From an uncultured Spirochaetaceae bacterium (GTDB lineage: Bacteria; Spirochaetota; Spirochaetia; Sphaerochaetales; Sphaerochaetaceae), in assembly GCA_944390725.1 (NCBI GenBank), contig CALXQU010000008.1, forward strand, positions 26,601 through 90,600: 64,000 bases of DNA, read 5' to 3'. Positions 25,372 to 34,404 of this stretch are shown one piece after another. Made by a program: the position numbers and the translations under genes. The notes under the pieces were generated by a model. That model saw only the letters and a list, made by a program, of their open reading frames with translations. It did no database searches and had not been told where the DNA came from. Within the stretch, counting starts at the first letter, position 1; the number at the start of each line of letters is the position of its first letter.

Positions 25372-26630
25372 GAAGGAAGCTTATAGCCATAATAGCTATG
25401 CTTGCAGCCGGGATGATGCTCTTCGCATCAGGGCCGCAGGAAGCCCCCGCAGCAGGGGACGGCCCCATCGAGCTCAAGTTCTGGTCCCTGTTCACAGGAG
25501 GGGACGGGGAGTTCTTCGATGCGATGATAGAGGAGTTCAACTCATCGCAGGATGAGATCCACATGACCAACGACATGGTCAAGTTCGATGACTACTACAC
25601 GAAGCTGACCACGGCGCTTGCCGCAGGGACCGCGCCCGATGTCATCGTGCTCCATCAGGCAAGGCTCATAAACTACGTGCCGTCAGGAGTCCTGCTTCCT
25701 CTCGACGGCTATGTCTCGGAGGAGATGCTCGCGGACTTCCAGGCAGCGCCTCTCGAAGCATGCCGCATGGACGGAAGCCTCTATGCAATCCCGTTCGATG
25801 TCCACCCGATAGTGATGTACACCAACAGGGCGCTCCTTGAGGCAGCAGGCATCACCGAGCTGCCAAAGACAGCTGAGGAGTACTCGGCGGCAGCCAAGGC
25901 AGTAAAGGAAGCCACAGGGCAGTGGGGCTCGCTCATCGACAACACGACAGGCACATACAAGGCCTATACCCTCACCCGCCTCTTCGTATCGCTGGTGAAC
26001 CAGCAGGGCGGATCGATGCTCACCGATGACCTCAGCGCCGCGGCATTCAACAACGAATACGGCTACAATGCGCTCGTATGGCTGCAGGCCCTCGTCAATG
26101 ATGGCGTCAACCCGAACGAACTCGACTATGATGCGGCGATGAACATGTTCAAGCTCGGCGAAGGCGCCTTCTACTTCAACGGCGTATGGGCGACAGGCAC
26201 GCTTGAGCAGACGGAGGGCCTCGATTTCGTAGCAAGCCCGCTCCCGGCATTCATGGGAGAAAGCGCGGCATGGACCGATTCCCACACATTCGCCATCCCG
26301 GTGCAGAAGAACCAGGACCCCGTGAAGGTCGAGGCGGCCATCAGCTTCATCGACTGGATGACGGGCCATGCATACCTCTGGGCCAAGGCCGGCAATATCC
26401 CGACGAGGAACAGCGTCCTCGAGGGCGAGGAGTTCCATGCCCTTCCATACAGGGCAGACTATGCGGCAGCCGTATCCTCAGTCGTAGCCAACCCGCCGAC
26501 AGCAGCCTGGGGCGAGATCTACGAGACGCTCAGCGACCTGCTCGAGGCAGCGGTGACCAAGGACGCGGATCCGCAGGCAGCCCTCGATGGCATGGAGAGC
26601 ACGGTCAACGAGATCATCAGCCGCTACTGA
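25368..26630 (+). CDS. Carbohydrate ABC transporter solute-binding protein (SBP family 1)
   Basis: 420-aa binding protein. Signal peptide ends LFASGPQEAPA (ASG-x-x-E variant, no lipobox Cys). Mature start IELKFWSLFTGGDGEFFDAMIEEF, then AAGTAPDVIVLHQ and YAIPFDVHPIVMYTN, typical of oligosaccharide-binding proteins. A strong AAAGGAGG site precedes the ATG. The downstream gap holds two hairpins before the permeases. Sugar unknown; nearby GH43 suggests pentose-containing oligosaccharides (inference). Confidence 0.92.
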   Translation: MRRKLIAIIAMLAAGMMLFASGPQEAPAAGDGPIELKFWSLFTGGDGEFFDAMIEEFNSSQDEIHMTNDMVKFDDYYTKLTTALAAGTAPDVIVLHQARLINYVPSGVLLPLDGYVSEEMLADFQAAPLEACRMDGSLYAIPFDVHPIVMYTNRALLEAAGITELPKTAEEYSAAAKAVKEATGQWGSLIDNTTGTYKAYTLTRLFVSLVNQQGGSMLTDDLSAAAFNNEYGYNALVWLQALVNDGVNPNELDYDAAMNMFKLGEGAFYFNGVWATGTLEQTEGLDFVASPLPAFMGESAAWTDSHTFAIPVQKNQDPVKVEAAISFIDWMTGHAYLWAKAGNIPTRNSVLEGEEFHALPYRADYAAAVSSVVANPPTAAWGEIYETLSDLLEAAVTKDADPQAALDGMESTVNEIISRY

Positions 26631-26636
26631 CGGCCA

Positions 26637-26682
26637 CGCTCCCTCCGGGGAGCGATGCCCAGGATCCCCGCCACGGCGGGGA
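26637..26682 (+). promoter_or_regulatory. Tandem stem-loops between binding protein and permease genes
   Basis: First hairpin CGCTCCC/GGGAGCG (26637-26654, loop TCCG); second TCCCCGCC/GGCGGGGA (26665-26682, tight loop). They begin 6 nt after the binding-protein stop. Likely 3'-end stabilisers or partial terminators raising binding-protein mRNA over permease mRNA. Confidence 0.7.
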
Positions 26683-26705
26683 CCATGGGGATCGGAGGAA
26701 CAGAT

Positions 26706-27575
26706 ATGATACCTGGGAACAGAGACATACGGGACGGGATCTTGTTCTCGCTGCCATTCATGGTCGTATTCGCGCTCTTCATGGTGTATCCGCTTGTATT
26801 CGGCTTCTACATAAGCTTCTTCAGGTGGAACATACTGGGGACGCCTGCCTTCCTGGGACTGCAGAACTATGCGGACCTGTTCCGCGACGAGAAGTTCTGG
26901 TCATCCCTCTGGCACACCGTCCAGTTCGTGCTGATGACGACTCCCGTGCTGCTGGTAATGGGCTTCCTGATGGCGCTCCTCGTCACGGGGAAATCGCCGC
27001 TGAAGGGATTGATGGAGACCGTCTTCTTCGTCCCCTACATCTTCTCGATGACGGTAGTCGCCACCCTCTGGGCCTGGATCATGCAGAAGGACTTCGGCAT
27101 CCTCAACCATATCATCAGGATGCTCGGCGGCGAAGGCGTGAGCTGGCTCACCAGCGAGAGCAATGCCATGTGGTCGATATCGATAGCGACGTACTGGTGG
27201 ACAGCCGGCTTCAACATGGTGCTCTTCACCGCAGGCATCAAGCAGATATCGAAGGAGGTCTTCGAAAGCGCCACGGTAGACGGGGCCAATGCGCTGCAGA
27301 AGGTGCTGCACATAACGATCCCCCTCGTCAAGCCGACCACCATCCTCTGCCTGATACTGCAGGTGATAGCCTCCTTCAACGTCTTCGGCCAGGTCTACGT
27401 GATGACAGGCGGCGGGCCGGCAGGCTCCACCAGGGTGCTGATCCAGTATATCTACGAGACAGGCTTCAGCTACTTCAGGATGGGATACAGCGCGGCCATG
27501 AGCTATATCCTCTTCGCCATCATCATGGCCATATCCGTCATCCAGTACGCAGTGCTGGGAAGGAGGAACGACTGA
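26706..27575 (+). CDS. Carbohydrate ABC transporter permease (MalF/UgpA type)
   Basis: Inner-membrane subunit, 289 aa, six helices: ILFSLPFMVVFALFMVYPLV at the start, FRWNILGTPAFLGLQNY, then the coupling segment ESATVDGANALQKVLHITIPLVKPT. ATG 26706 has GGAGG at 7 nt; an earlier in-frame start at 26655 would fall in the hairpin region. Confidence 0.93.
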   Translation: MIPGNRDIRDGILFSLPFMVVFALFMVYPLVFGFYISFFRWNILGTPAFLGLQNYADLFRDEKFWSSLWHTVQFVLMTTPVLLVMGFLMALLVTGKSPLKGLMETVFFVPYIFSMTVVATLWAWIMQKDFGILNHIIRMLGGEGVSWLTSESNAMWSISIATYWWTAGFNMVLFTAGIKQISKEVFESATVDGANALQKVLHITIPLVKPTTILCLILQVIASFNVFGQVYVMTGGGPAGSTRVLIQYIYETGFSYFRMGYSAAMSYILFAIIMAISVIQYAVLGRRND

Positions 27576-28393
27576 TGGCCGCAAGGAAGAAGATACTGCC
27601 GCGCATCCTCGAGATCCTCCTCATAGCGGTCTGGGTATTCCCCCTGGCCTGGATGGTGATAACCTCCCTCAAATACGAGAACGAGGTCGTCACCAGGGCA
27701 TTCACGTTCCTGCCGGCCAATCCCACGCTGTACAACTACATCGAGGCATTCGGTTCCACATACATACTCAGATGGCTGCTGAACTCGCTCATCATAAGCC
27801 TCGTGACGATGGCCGCCACGTTCATCCTCGACGCGCCCATCGCCTATGCATTCGCCAAGATCCGCTTCCCCGGCCGCAGCATCCTCTTCTGGCTGGTGAT
27901 GGCGGGGATGATGGTCCCCTTCCAGGTCCTGATCGTCCCCCTATACCTCCAGTTCAACTCATACGGGATCATCAACACGCTGACAGCCGCGATACTGCCC
28001 CGCCTGGCGATGCCCATCGGCATCTTCATCCTGCGGCAGTTCTATGAGGGGATCCCCGACGCGCTTGAGGAAGCGGCCTTCATCGATGGCGCCGGAAGGC
28101 TGAGGACCTTCACGAGGATCATACTGCCGCTGGGCAAGTCGGCAGCGACGACAGTCATCATCCTGGCCTTCATCAACGCCTGGAACGACTTCCTCTGGCC
28201 GCTCATCGCTATCAATGATTCGGTCAGATACACGATAACGGTGGGAATCGCCAATTTCCAGGGCACGCACGGCACCGAATACGCCCTCATAATGGCCGGC
28301 GCCGTAATCGCATCGGTTCCCGAGCTCATCTTCTTCCTCATCTTCAGGAGGAAAATCATCGACGGCATAGCCATGACAGGACTCAAGGGTTGA
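27575..28393 (+). CDS. Carbohydrate ABC transporter permease (MalG/UgpE type)
   Basis: Second permease, 272 aa: ILEILLIAVWVFPLAWMVITS start, LNSLIISLVTMAATF, then the coupling motif EEAAFIDGAGRLRTFTRIILPL. The ATG overlaps the previous stop by 1 nt (TGATG). No ATPase gene is in this locus, so a shared MsmX/UgpC-type ATPase elsewhere is implied. Confidence 0.93.
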   Translation: MAARKKILPRILEILLIAVWVFPLAWMVITSLKYENEVVTRAFTFLPANPTLYNYIEAFGSTYILRWLLNSLIISLVTMAATFILDAPIAYAFAKIRFPGRSILFWLVMAGMMVPFQVLIVPLYLQFNSYGIINTLTAAILPRLAMPIGIFILRQFYEGIPDALEEAAFIDGAGRLRTFTRIILPLGKSAATTVIILAFINAWNDFLWPLIAINDSVRYTITVGIANFQGTHGTEYALIMAGAVIASVPELIFFLIFRRKIIDGIAMTGLKG

Positions 28394-28394
28394 T

Positions 28395-30305
28395 ATGGAA
28401 GCATTCATACGCATTGCATCAGGAGGGACATCTACGGAGCTGCCGCTCAGCGGCACGGTGCGCATAGGGGCGATAGAGGCCGCCATGGAGCCTGCAGGCA
28501 GCGGCCTTTCCTTCACCGCACGGGCACTGGAGGACTTCCATGGCAGCATATCCCTGCGCTTCCCGCTGGGAAAGCCCGGAGGCGGCGTATTCATCCCTGC
28601 GGTATGGTATGCAGGCAACACAGAGGGAGAAGGATGCTTCCCCTCCTCGAGGAGGGCCCCCTGCTGGACATTCGAGGAGACGCGCATGCCGCTCCCCGGC
28701 ATCATAGGCATGGAAAGCGACGGCTGGACATTCATCTGGATGGACAGATGCGCCAGCCAGGACAGGCTTGCCTCATCAGGATGGGAAGGAAGCTGTGCGG
28801 TATTCCGCTTTCCCCCTCATGAGGCGCCATGCAGCTACAGGGGGAAGACGAAGCTCATACCGGCAGGGACGCCTCCCCTCCTCAGCCTCCGCAGGGGAGA
28901 CTCGCTGCAGAGGACCTTCCGCACATTCCATGCAGATGAGGAAAGCGCCTATGCCGCATACCGCCGCCTGATAGGGAGTTGCTGCGGCAGCAGCCCTTCA
29001 CGGGCAAGGGACTGGAAGCATTACCGTGGCTCGAAGCTGGAAAGGCTCCTTGGCATGGTGATCAGGACAGATGATGGCAGTGCAGCCCTTATCATGGGAG
29101 AGGGAAACGGCGAGCACCAGCCTGTCTACCGCTTCACGGCAGGCTCCTTCCTGGTCAAGTCGCTTGAGGCGGCCTCCGCCTTCCTCCGCACGGAAGACGA
29201 TGCGCTGGGAGCGGCAGATCCCGGCAGGATCGGGGAGATCGCCACGAAGCTGGGCATACCGGCAGGGAATGGCTTCCTGTACAGCCTGGCGATGAAGATA
29301 GGCACGTACTTCCTCTCTGCGGAGACGGCACCGGGATTCTACCAGGACTCGATCAGCCTCGACACCGATGAGCGCGGAGGATATCTCGGCATCAGCGAGC
29401 ATCCTGAATACCGGAAGCTGATGAACGCGAGATGCACCGGCGAGGCGATGTCGGCTTTCATAGAGCTCTACGGGAAGACGGGGCACAGGCCCTTCATCGA
29501 GCTTCCCCTGCGCGTGCTGCGCTTCTATGCCGCCCATCAGCTTGCGGACGGCTCATTCGGGCGCTGGTGGGACAGCGAAGGCAATGCCATCGACCGCAAG
29601 GGTACCAATGGCGCATATATAGGGACCGCGATGATGCGGCTGCTCCCCTATGCGGGAGATGAGCGCGACGCGTTCCTCTCCGCGGCGCTGAAGGCGATGG
29701 GATACTATGCAGGCCTGGCGCTCTCGGATGGCTTCCATGGCGATACCCTCGATGCCGATTCCGTAGACAAGGAAGCCGGCGTCAGCATCCTCGCCTTCCT
29801 CCTGGAATGCCTGGAAGGAGGATATGGCGGGGAAAGGGAGCTGGAAGCGGCAAGGGAAGCCGCCTCCTTCATCCTGACATGGGTCTGGCAGGAACCTTCC
29901 TGGCTGCCGCCTGATTCACCGCTCGGCAGGCTCGGCTTCTCGACGGAGGGGATGACAAGCGTATCGGCAGCACACCACCATCTCGACTTCTACGGCATGC
30001 TGATTGCCCTGCTCTACCTGAGGCTTGCCAGGCTCGACGGGGACAGGCTCTGGGAAGCCCAGGCCCGGAAGATGATGGATGCCTGCCTCTCGCTGATAGG
30101 CTGCGAGGAGAACGGCTACCTCGGCAGGGATGCATCCTTCGCAGGCTGGCAGCCTGAGCAGATCAACCATACATCATGGGACTACTTCTCCGATGAGGGC
30201 AACATGAACGGAACCTTCGGGATAGACATCGCCTGGGTCAACGTACTGGGCTACAGCTCCTTCCTCTCCATCGCCGAGGAGTTCCCTGACATCCTCAGCC
30301 AATGA
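28395..30305 (+). CDS. Unassigned 636-aa protein of sugar locus, possible six-hairpin-type glycosidase
   Basis: Starts 1 nt after the permease stop, so it belongs to the sugar operon. No signal peptide: probably cytoplasmic. The N-terminal ~200 residues look like a beta-rich domain; the C-terminal ~400 residues have recurring helical units with aromatic/acidic motifs (GFYQDSISLDTDERGG, LADGSFGRWWDSEGNAIDRKG, YYAGLALSDGFHGDTLDADSVD, AAHHHLDFYG, NHTSWDYFSDEG), reminiscent of alpha/alpha six-barrel glycosidases or lyases. I do not recognise a specific family. Its place next to an importer and GH43 suggests it acts on the imported oligosaccharide. The 3' end overlaps the convergent GH43 gene by 11 nt. 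Confidence 0.6.
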   Translation: MEAFIRIASGGTSTELPLSGTVRIGAIEAAMEPAGSGLSFTARALEDFHGSISLRFPLGKPGGGVFIPAVWYAGNTEGEGCFPSSRRAPCWTFEETRMPLPGIIGMESDGWTFIWMDRCASQDRLASSGWEGSCAVFRFPPHEAPCSYRGKTKLIPAGTPPLLSLRRGDSLQRTFRTFHADEESAYAAYRRLIGSCCGSSPSRARDWKHYRGSKLERLLGMVIRTDDGSAALIMGEGNGEHQPVYRFTAGSFLVKSLEAASAFLRTEDDALGAADPGRIGEIATKLGIPAGNGFLYSLAMKIGTYFLSAETAPGFYQDSISLDTDERGGYLGISEHPEYRKLMNARCTGEAMSAFIELYGKTGHRPFIELPLRVLRFYAAHQLADGSFGRWWDSEGNAIDRKGTNGAYIGTAMMRLLPYAGDERDAFLSAALKAMGYYAGLALSDGFHGDTLDADSVDKEAGVSILAFLLECLEGGYGGERELEAAREAASFILTWVWQEPSWLPPDSPLGRLGFSTEGMTSVSAAHHHLDFYGMLIALLYLRLARLDGDRLWEAQARKMMDACLSLIGCEENGYLGRDASFAGWQPEQINHTSWDYFSDEGNMNGTFGIDIAWVNVLGYSSFLSIAEEFPDILSQ

Positions 30306-31749
30306 ATCCGAACGGCAGGATGAACCTGGCATCGCCGCCTTCCGCGAAGATGCCTACGAGCGTTCCCGTGAACGTCATATACATGGTTCCTTCCGTGGCG
30401 AATGATGCCGTGGAGGCGCTGCCGATGCAGTGGCCATCGGCATAGAACGTGTACCGCTCCCTATCAGCCTTCACCTCAAGGCGCACGCTACTGCGCCCGA
30501 GGAGGATGATGCGGCCCTGCACGGCCTCCAGGTCATGTATATGGCGCCTGAGGGATATGGCGATACCGCCATCGGTGCGCTCGCAGAGGATATCTGCATG
30601 GTAGTCGCAGCTGTAGAACACCGTGACGCCTGCCCTGCCGGAAAGCGTCGCATCAGTACGCAGCACGGCCGAGAAGGAGATATCGAAATCCTCCTGCCTC
30701 ATCAGCAGCGCAGCAGGCTCGCCAAGGGGCTCTGACAGCCCCTCCCCGCCATGGAGCGCCAGCTCACCGCTCTCCACATCATAATAGTCCCGATGCCTTG
30801 CGCGCAGCCTCAGCAGCGGGGATGCGTCGATATCGCAGGAGGATGAGAACGAGAACGGCCTCCTGCGGACAGTCTCCACAGGCGATTCCATCTCCAGCTC
30901 CACCTTCCCGCCATCGCCTATCACAGGCCAGCCATCTTCCCATGAGACCTCTGCCATGAACGTCTCCCTCCCGAGATGATGCAGAAGGGGCTTCCCCGGC
31001 ATCCTGATGGCGAGGAACACGGCAATCCACCTGCCATCCGGGAGCTGCAGCAGGTCCGCATGCCCCGTCGCCTGCACCTCATGGTTCTTCCTGGCCGTAT
31101 GGGAGAGGATGGACTCAGGCCTCAGCTCATAGGGGCCGTAGATGGAAGCAGAGCGTCCGACAGCCTCATGATGGCCGTATTCGGTCCCTCCTTCCGCGAA
31201 TACAAGATAGTACATGCCATCCCTGCAGTAGATATGGGGAGCCTCAGTGGCATACCCTGTCTGCCCGGGGCAGATCAGGCGGAGATCCTCCTGCAGATGC
31301 CCGCTTGCGGGATCTATGTATGCCCCATATATCCCTCCAGGGCCATTCTGGACATAGAAGCATGAGCCGTCAGGGAGGAACGTGAGGCTCGGGTCTATGC
31401 CCGTGGGATAGACCGGAAGGGGCTCGCTCCATGGCCCTGCGGGGGAATCGGCATGGACGATGATGTTCCCCATCCCGCTCTTGACTGTCGTGGCAAGGTA
31501 ATAGCGTCCTTCATGGAACCTGATGGCCGGGGCATAGATGCCGCTGCTGCTGCGCACGCCGGCAAGGGAGAAGCCGTTATCCTCGGTCAGCGCCGAGCCG
31601 GCATATTCCCATGAGGAGAGGTCCTCCGATGCATACAGCGCCACCCCGGGATAGTACTCGAATGTCGATACTGCTATCACGAAGCGGGAGCCATCGAAGA
31701 GGATCGAGGGATCGGGGTTGAAGCCCGGGATTACCGGGTTATGGATCAT
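30295..31749 (-). CDS. Glycoside hydrolase family 43 protein (beta-xylosidase / alpha-L-arabinofuranosidase type)
   Basis: Glycosidase, 484 aa, no signal peptide. The five-blade propeller start NPVIPGFNPDPSILFDG has the GH43 catalytic-base Asp; TGIDPSLTFLPDG carries the modulating Asp and YATEAPHIYCRDG the likely acid Glu. A C-terminal beta-sandwich (about 320-484) is typical of GH43 subfamilies acting on xylan side chains. Start ATG 31749 overlaps the manA stop as ATGA; an earlier start would lie inside manA. Cytoplasmic cleavage of short oligosaccharides is likely. Confidence 0.88.
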   Translation of the reverse strand: MIHNPVIPGFNPDPSILFDGSRFVIAVSTFEYYPGVALYASEDLSSWEYAGSALTEDNGFSLAGVRSSSGIYAPAIRFHEGRYYLATTVKSGMGNIIVHADSPAGPWSEPLPVYPTGIDPSLTFLPDGSCFYVQNGPGGIYGAYIDPASGHLQEDLRLICPGQTGYATEAPHIYCRDGMYYLVFAEGGTEYGHHEAVGRSASIYGPYELRPESILSHTARKNHEVQATGHADLLQLPDGRWIAVFLAIRMPGKPLLHHLGRETFMAEVSWEDGWPVIGDGGKVELEMESPVETVRRRPFSFSSSCDIDASPLLRLRARHRDYYDVESGELALHGGEGLSEPLGEPAALLMRQEDFDISFSAVLRTDATLSGRAGVTVFYSCDYHADILCERTDGGIAISLRRHIHDLEAVQGRIILLGRSSVRLEVKADRERYTFYADGHCIGSASTASFATEGTMYMTFTGTLVGIFAEGGDARFILPFGFIG

Positions 31750-32909
31750 ACAGGCACTTCCGCGAAGAAGACGCGGCCCCGCACGTTCATCCCATAAGGA
31801 GCGACTGAAGCCGGTATCATGGCGCACTCGCCCTTGCTGAGGACCAGGCTCTCACCCTTATAGGAGAAGCGGACCATGCCCTCCACCGCGAGGGCGAACG
31901 CGAACCTGCCGCCCTTGACCTCATAGCTGCCGCTCCCGGCAGACCTGAGGATGAAGGTATCGGAAGGAGTCTCGTACGTAGTGCGTCCGGAGCCCGTCTT
32001 CGATATCCTCGCCTTCTTCGGCTCGATGCTGCAGAAGGACATGATCCTCCCCAGCTCGTCCAGGTCCACCCTCTTCTTCGTCAGCCCTCCCCTGAGGACA
32101 TTGTCGGAGGCGTCCATCAGCTCGATGCCATTGCCATATACATATGAATGGAGGATGCCGGGCTGGAGGTAGAGCGCCTCCCCGACCTGCAGCCATACGG
32201 TATTCATGATATACGGGAAGATGGCCCCGATATCCCCGGGATACTCCCTGAGGCACTCGGATGCTATCCCCTTCCGGGTAAGGAAATTGCCCTTCCAGTC
32301 AGGCTCCGGGGAGCTGGAGACCGCAGCGGAGAGCTCATCAAGCAGCGCCTCCCTCTCCTTCTCCGGCAGCGCATAGAGCCCTAGGAAGAGCGACCTGGGC
32401 GATGATGCTATCGGCATGACCGAGGAGATGAATGAGGACGGCAGCAGCGCTGCAAGGTCAGCCTTCGCCAGCTCGATATCGCGGAAGCCGCAGAGGGCCG
32501 TCACCGGCGAGAGCGCCGCTATGACCTCTGCCTTGCGGTTATCATCCTGGTAGTCGCAGGGCTTTCCTTCCTTCCTCAGCGTCTCCTCCCTCTTCCAGCC
32601 TTCCTCCGCCTGCGCCTTATCGGGATGGCACTGCAGCGACAGGGGCTTCGCGATGGCAAGGACCTTGAAGAGGAGCGGCAGCCTGCCTGAGTACCTGCGG
32701 TACGCTTCCGGCCCGAGGATCGATGGATCTGAGGCAATCAGCGAAGAGAGGCTGCTGCCATCCTCCGCATGGCTCTCGCCGGAGGGATGGGTGCCGAACC
32801 AGAGCTCCGCCTGCGGCCTGCCGGTATAATTGCCTATGAGTGATGGGATGAAGTCATCATTGCCCCATGCGTATTCCTTTACGGTACCTGTTATCTTCCT
32901 GATATCCAT
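31746..32909 (-). CDS. manA: Mannose-6-phosphate isomerase, class I
   Basis: Zinc enzyme interconverting mannose-6-phosphate and fructose-6-phosphate, 387 aa. Motifs: YAWGNDDFIPSL, ELWFGTHPSG, KPLSLQCHPDKAQAEEG (zinc ligands Gln/His) and YLQPGILHSYVYGNGIELMDASDNVLRGGLT (catalytic and zinc His). It follows the MATE gene by 4 nt. No Shine-Dalgarno; TACAAT lies 6 nt upstream but overlaps the MATE stop, so leaderless start versus coupling cannot be separated. Confidence 0.93.
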   Translation of the reverse strand: MDIRKITGTVKEYAWGNDDFIPSLIGNYTGRPQAELWFGTHPSGESHAEDGSSLSSLIASDPSILGPEAYRRYSGRLPLLFKVLAIAKPLSLQCHPDKAQAEEGWKREETLRKEGKPCDYQDDNRKAEVIAALSPVTALCGFRDIELAKADLAALLPSSFISSVMPIASSPRSLFLGLYALPEKEREALLDELSAAVSSSPEPDWKGNFLTRKGIASECLREYPGDIGAIFPYIMNTVWLQVGEALYLQPGILHSYVYGNGIELMDASDNVLRGGLTKKRVDLDELGRIMSFCSIEPKKARISKTGSGRTTYETPSDTFILRSAGSGSYEVKGGRFAFALAVEGMVRFSYKGESLVLSKGECAMIPASVAPYGMNVRGRVFFAEVPV

Positions 32910-32913
32910 AGCG

Positions 32914-34284
32914 CTATTGTACCACAGATGCCGATAGCGCCCTCAGCTTCCTGATGAAGTGGATGAGGAAGAAGACGGAGAGGACGAACGTCATCAGGTC
33001 GCTCAGCGGCTGGGCGAGCTCCACGCCCTGGATCCCCATCAGCCGCGGCAGCGCGAGGACGAGCGGTATGAAGAATATTCCCTGGCGGCATGATGCGAGC
33101 ACTGTGGCGCTGAGGGCCTGCCCCGTGCTCTGCAGCCCCATGTTCGTGGTAGTTGTCAGCCCTGTGAGGGGCAGCACGAGCGCCTGGTACCTGAGTGCGG
33201 CAGTGCCTATCTCCAGCACCATGGCATCCGATGACTGGAAGGCCGCGACGATCTCACGCGCGAAGATGAAGCATATGGAGGATGTCACCAGCATCAGGAC
33301 AGTACCGACGGATGCCGTGAAGGCCGTTGCCTTCATAACCCTGCCATAGCGCCTGGCACCGAAGTTGAATGATGCGACAGGCTGGAAGCCCTGGCCGAAG
33401 CCGAGCATGACGGAGAATGCGAACATCGTGACCTTGGTGGAGATGGTCATGGATGCGACGGCGGCATCACCGAATGAGGCGGCAGCCACATTGAGCGCAA
33501 TCATGGCGATGCTGGAAAGCCCCTGCCTTGCCAGCGTAGGGAGCCCTATGCGGATCACCGAGATATATACGGCAATCCTCTTCGCCGCCTTCCCCAGCGA
33601 CAGGCGGACGCTGCTCTTGCCTGTAAGGAAGAACGCCAGCAGGATGATGAAGCTGACGCACTGGCTGAGGGCCGTGGCCATAGCGGCGCCGGCGGTGCCG
33701 AAGCCGAGCGTGAAGATGAATATGGGGTCAAGCGCTATGTTCAGCAATCCGCCGGCCGTGATGCCTATCATGCCGAAGAGGGCCTTCCCCTCCGAGCGAA
33801 GGTAGTTGTTCATCACGAAGGACAGGCACATCACCGGGCAGCCATAGAAGATATACTCGGCATAGGCCGATGCATACGGCAGGATCGTCTCCGTAGCGCC
33901 GAGGAGCATCATCAGCTCATCGGTGAAGAGGATGCCGACGGCAGAGAGGACAAGGGAGAGGGCAAGGGCGAGGAAGAATCCGGAGGAGGCCGTGGCAGTC
34001 GCCGCGTCATCCTCCTTGGCGCCGAGCTGGCGGGAGAGGATATTGCCCGCTCCCATGCCGATCGTGAATCCTATCGCCTGTATGATCGCCATGATGGAGA
34101 AGACGATGCCTACCGCGCCGGCGGCGCTCGTGCCGAGCTTGGCGACGAAATAAGTATCGGCAGTGTTGTAGATTGCCGATACGAGCATCGATACGATCGT
34201 GGGGACAGCAAGGCGGCTGATCAGCTTCGGGACAGGCGTCTCCGTCATCTTCCTGTAATGCTGCGCTCTCTGAATGTCATCCAT
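32914..34284 (-). CDS. MATE-family efflux transporter
   Basis: 456 aa, about 12 membrane segments. MTETPVPKLISRLAVPTIVSML and YNTADTYFVAKLG start the first MatE repeat; GFGQGFQPVASFNFGA marks the second. It has the same length and parallel motif layout as the MATE at 7193-8563, a paralogue. ATG 34284 has no clear ribosome site; TATAAT (34295-34300) ends 10 nt upstream. First gene of a minus-strand set with manA and GH43. Substrate unknown. Confidence 0.88.
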   Translation of the reverse strand: MDDIQRAQHYRKMTETPVPKLISRLAVPTIVSMLVSAIYNTADTYFVAKLGTSAAGAVGIVFSIMAIIQAIGFTIGMGAGNILSRQLGAKEDDAATATASSGFFLALALSLVLSAVGILFTDELMMLLGATETILPYASAYAEYIFYGCPVMCLSFVMNNYLRSEGKALFGMIGITAGGLLNIALDPIFIFTLGFGTAGAAMATALSQCVSFIILLAFFLTGKSSVRLSLGKAAKRIAVYISVIRIGLPTLARQGLSSIAMIALNVAAASFGDAAVASMTISTKVTMFAFSVMLGFGQGFQPVASFNFGARRYGRVMKATAFTASVGTVLMLVTSSICFIFAREIVAAFQSSDAMVLEIGTAALRYQALVLPLTGLTTTTNMGLQSTGQALSATVLASCRQGIFFIPLVLALPRLMGIQGVELAQPLSDLMTFVLSVFFLIHFIRKLRALSASVVQ

Positions 34285-34288
34285 AGCA

Positions 34289-34317
34289 TTGCCAATTATA
34301 TCACTTTCGGCTATCAT
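34289..34317 (+). promoter_or_regulatory. tRNA-Gly promoter
   Basis: -35 TTGCCA (34289-34294), 17-nt spacer, -10 TATCAT (34312-34317), ending 9 nt before the tRNA 5' end. It overlaps the divergent MATE promoter region (minus-strand TATAAT at 34295-34300). Confidence 0.75.
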
Positions 34318-34326
34318 CAGGTTAAC

Positions 34327-34398
34327 GCGACCGTCATATAGTGGCTATTACCTCAGCTTCCCAAGCTGAAGATGCGGGTTCGATTCCCGTCGGTCGCT
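34327..34398 (+). tRNA. tRNA-Gly (anticodon CCC)
   Basis: 72-nt cloverleaf: acceptor GCGACCG / CGGTCGC, anticodon stem TCAGC/GCTGA with loop TTCCCAA, T-loop GGTTCGATTCC. Discriminator T; CCA is not encoded, so a CCA-adding enzyme is needed. Starts 9 nt after the -10 box. Confidence 0.95.
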
Positions 34399-34404
34399 TT
34401 TCCT

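Noticed and set aside
26270..27574. Long open frame upstream of the second permease in the same frame
   Set aside because: This part runs out of frame through the binding-protein and first permease genes; only the segment from 27575 is a real gene.
32910..32921. Leaderless promoter for manA
   Set aside because: TACAAT at 6 nt fits the pattern, but it is formed by the last sense codons and stop of the MATE gene (GTA CAA TAG), so chance or coupling explains it equally well.
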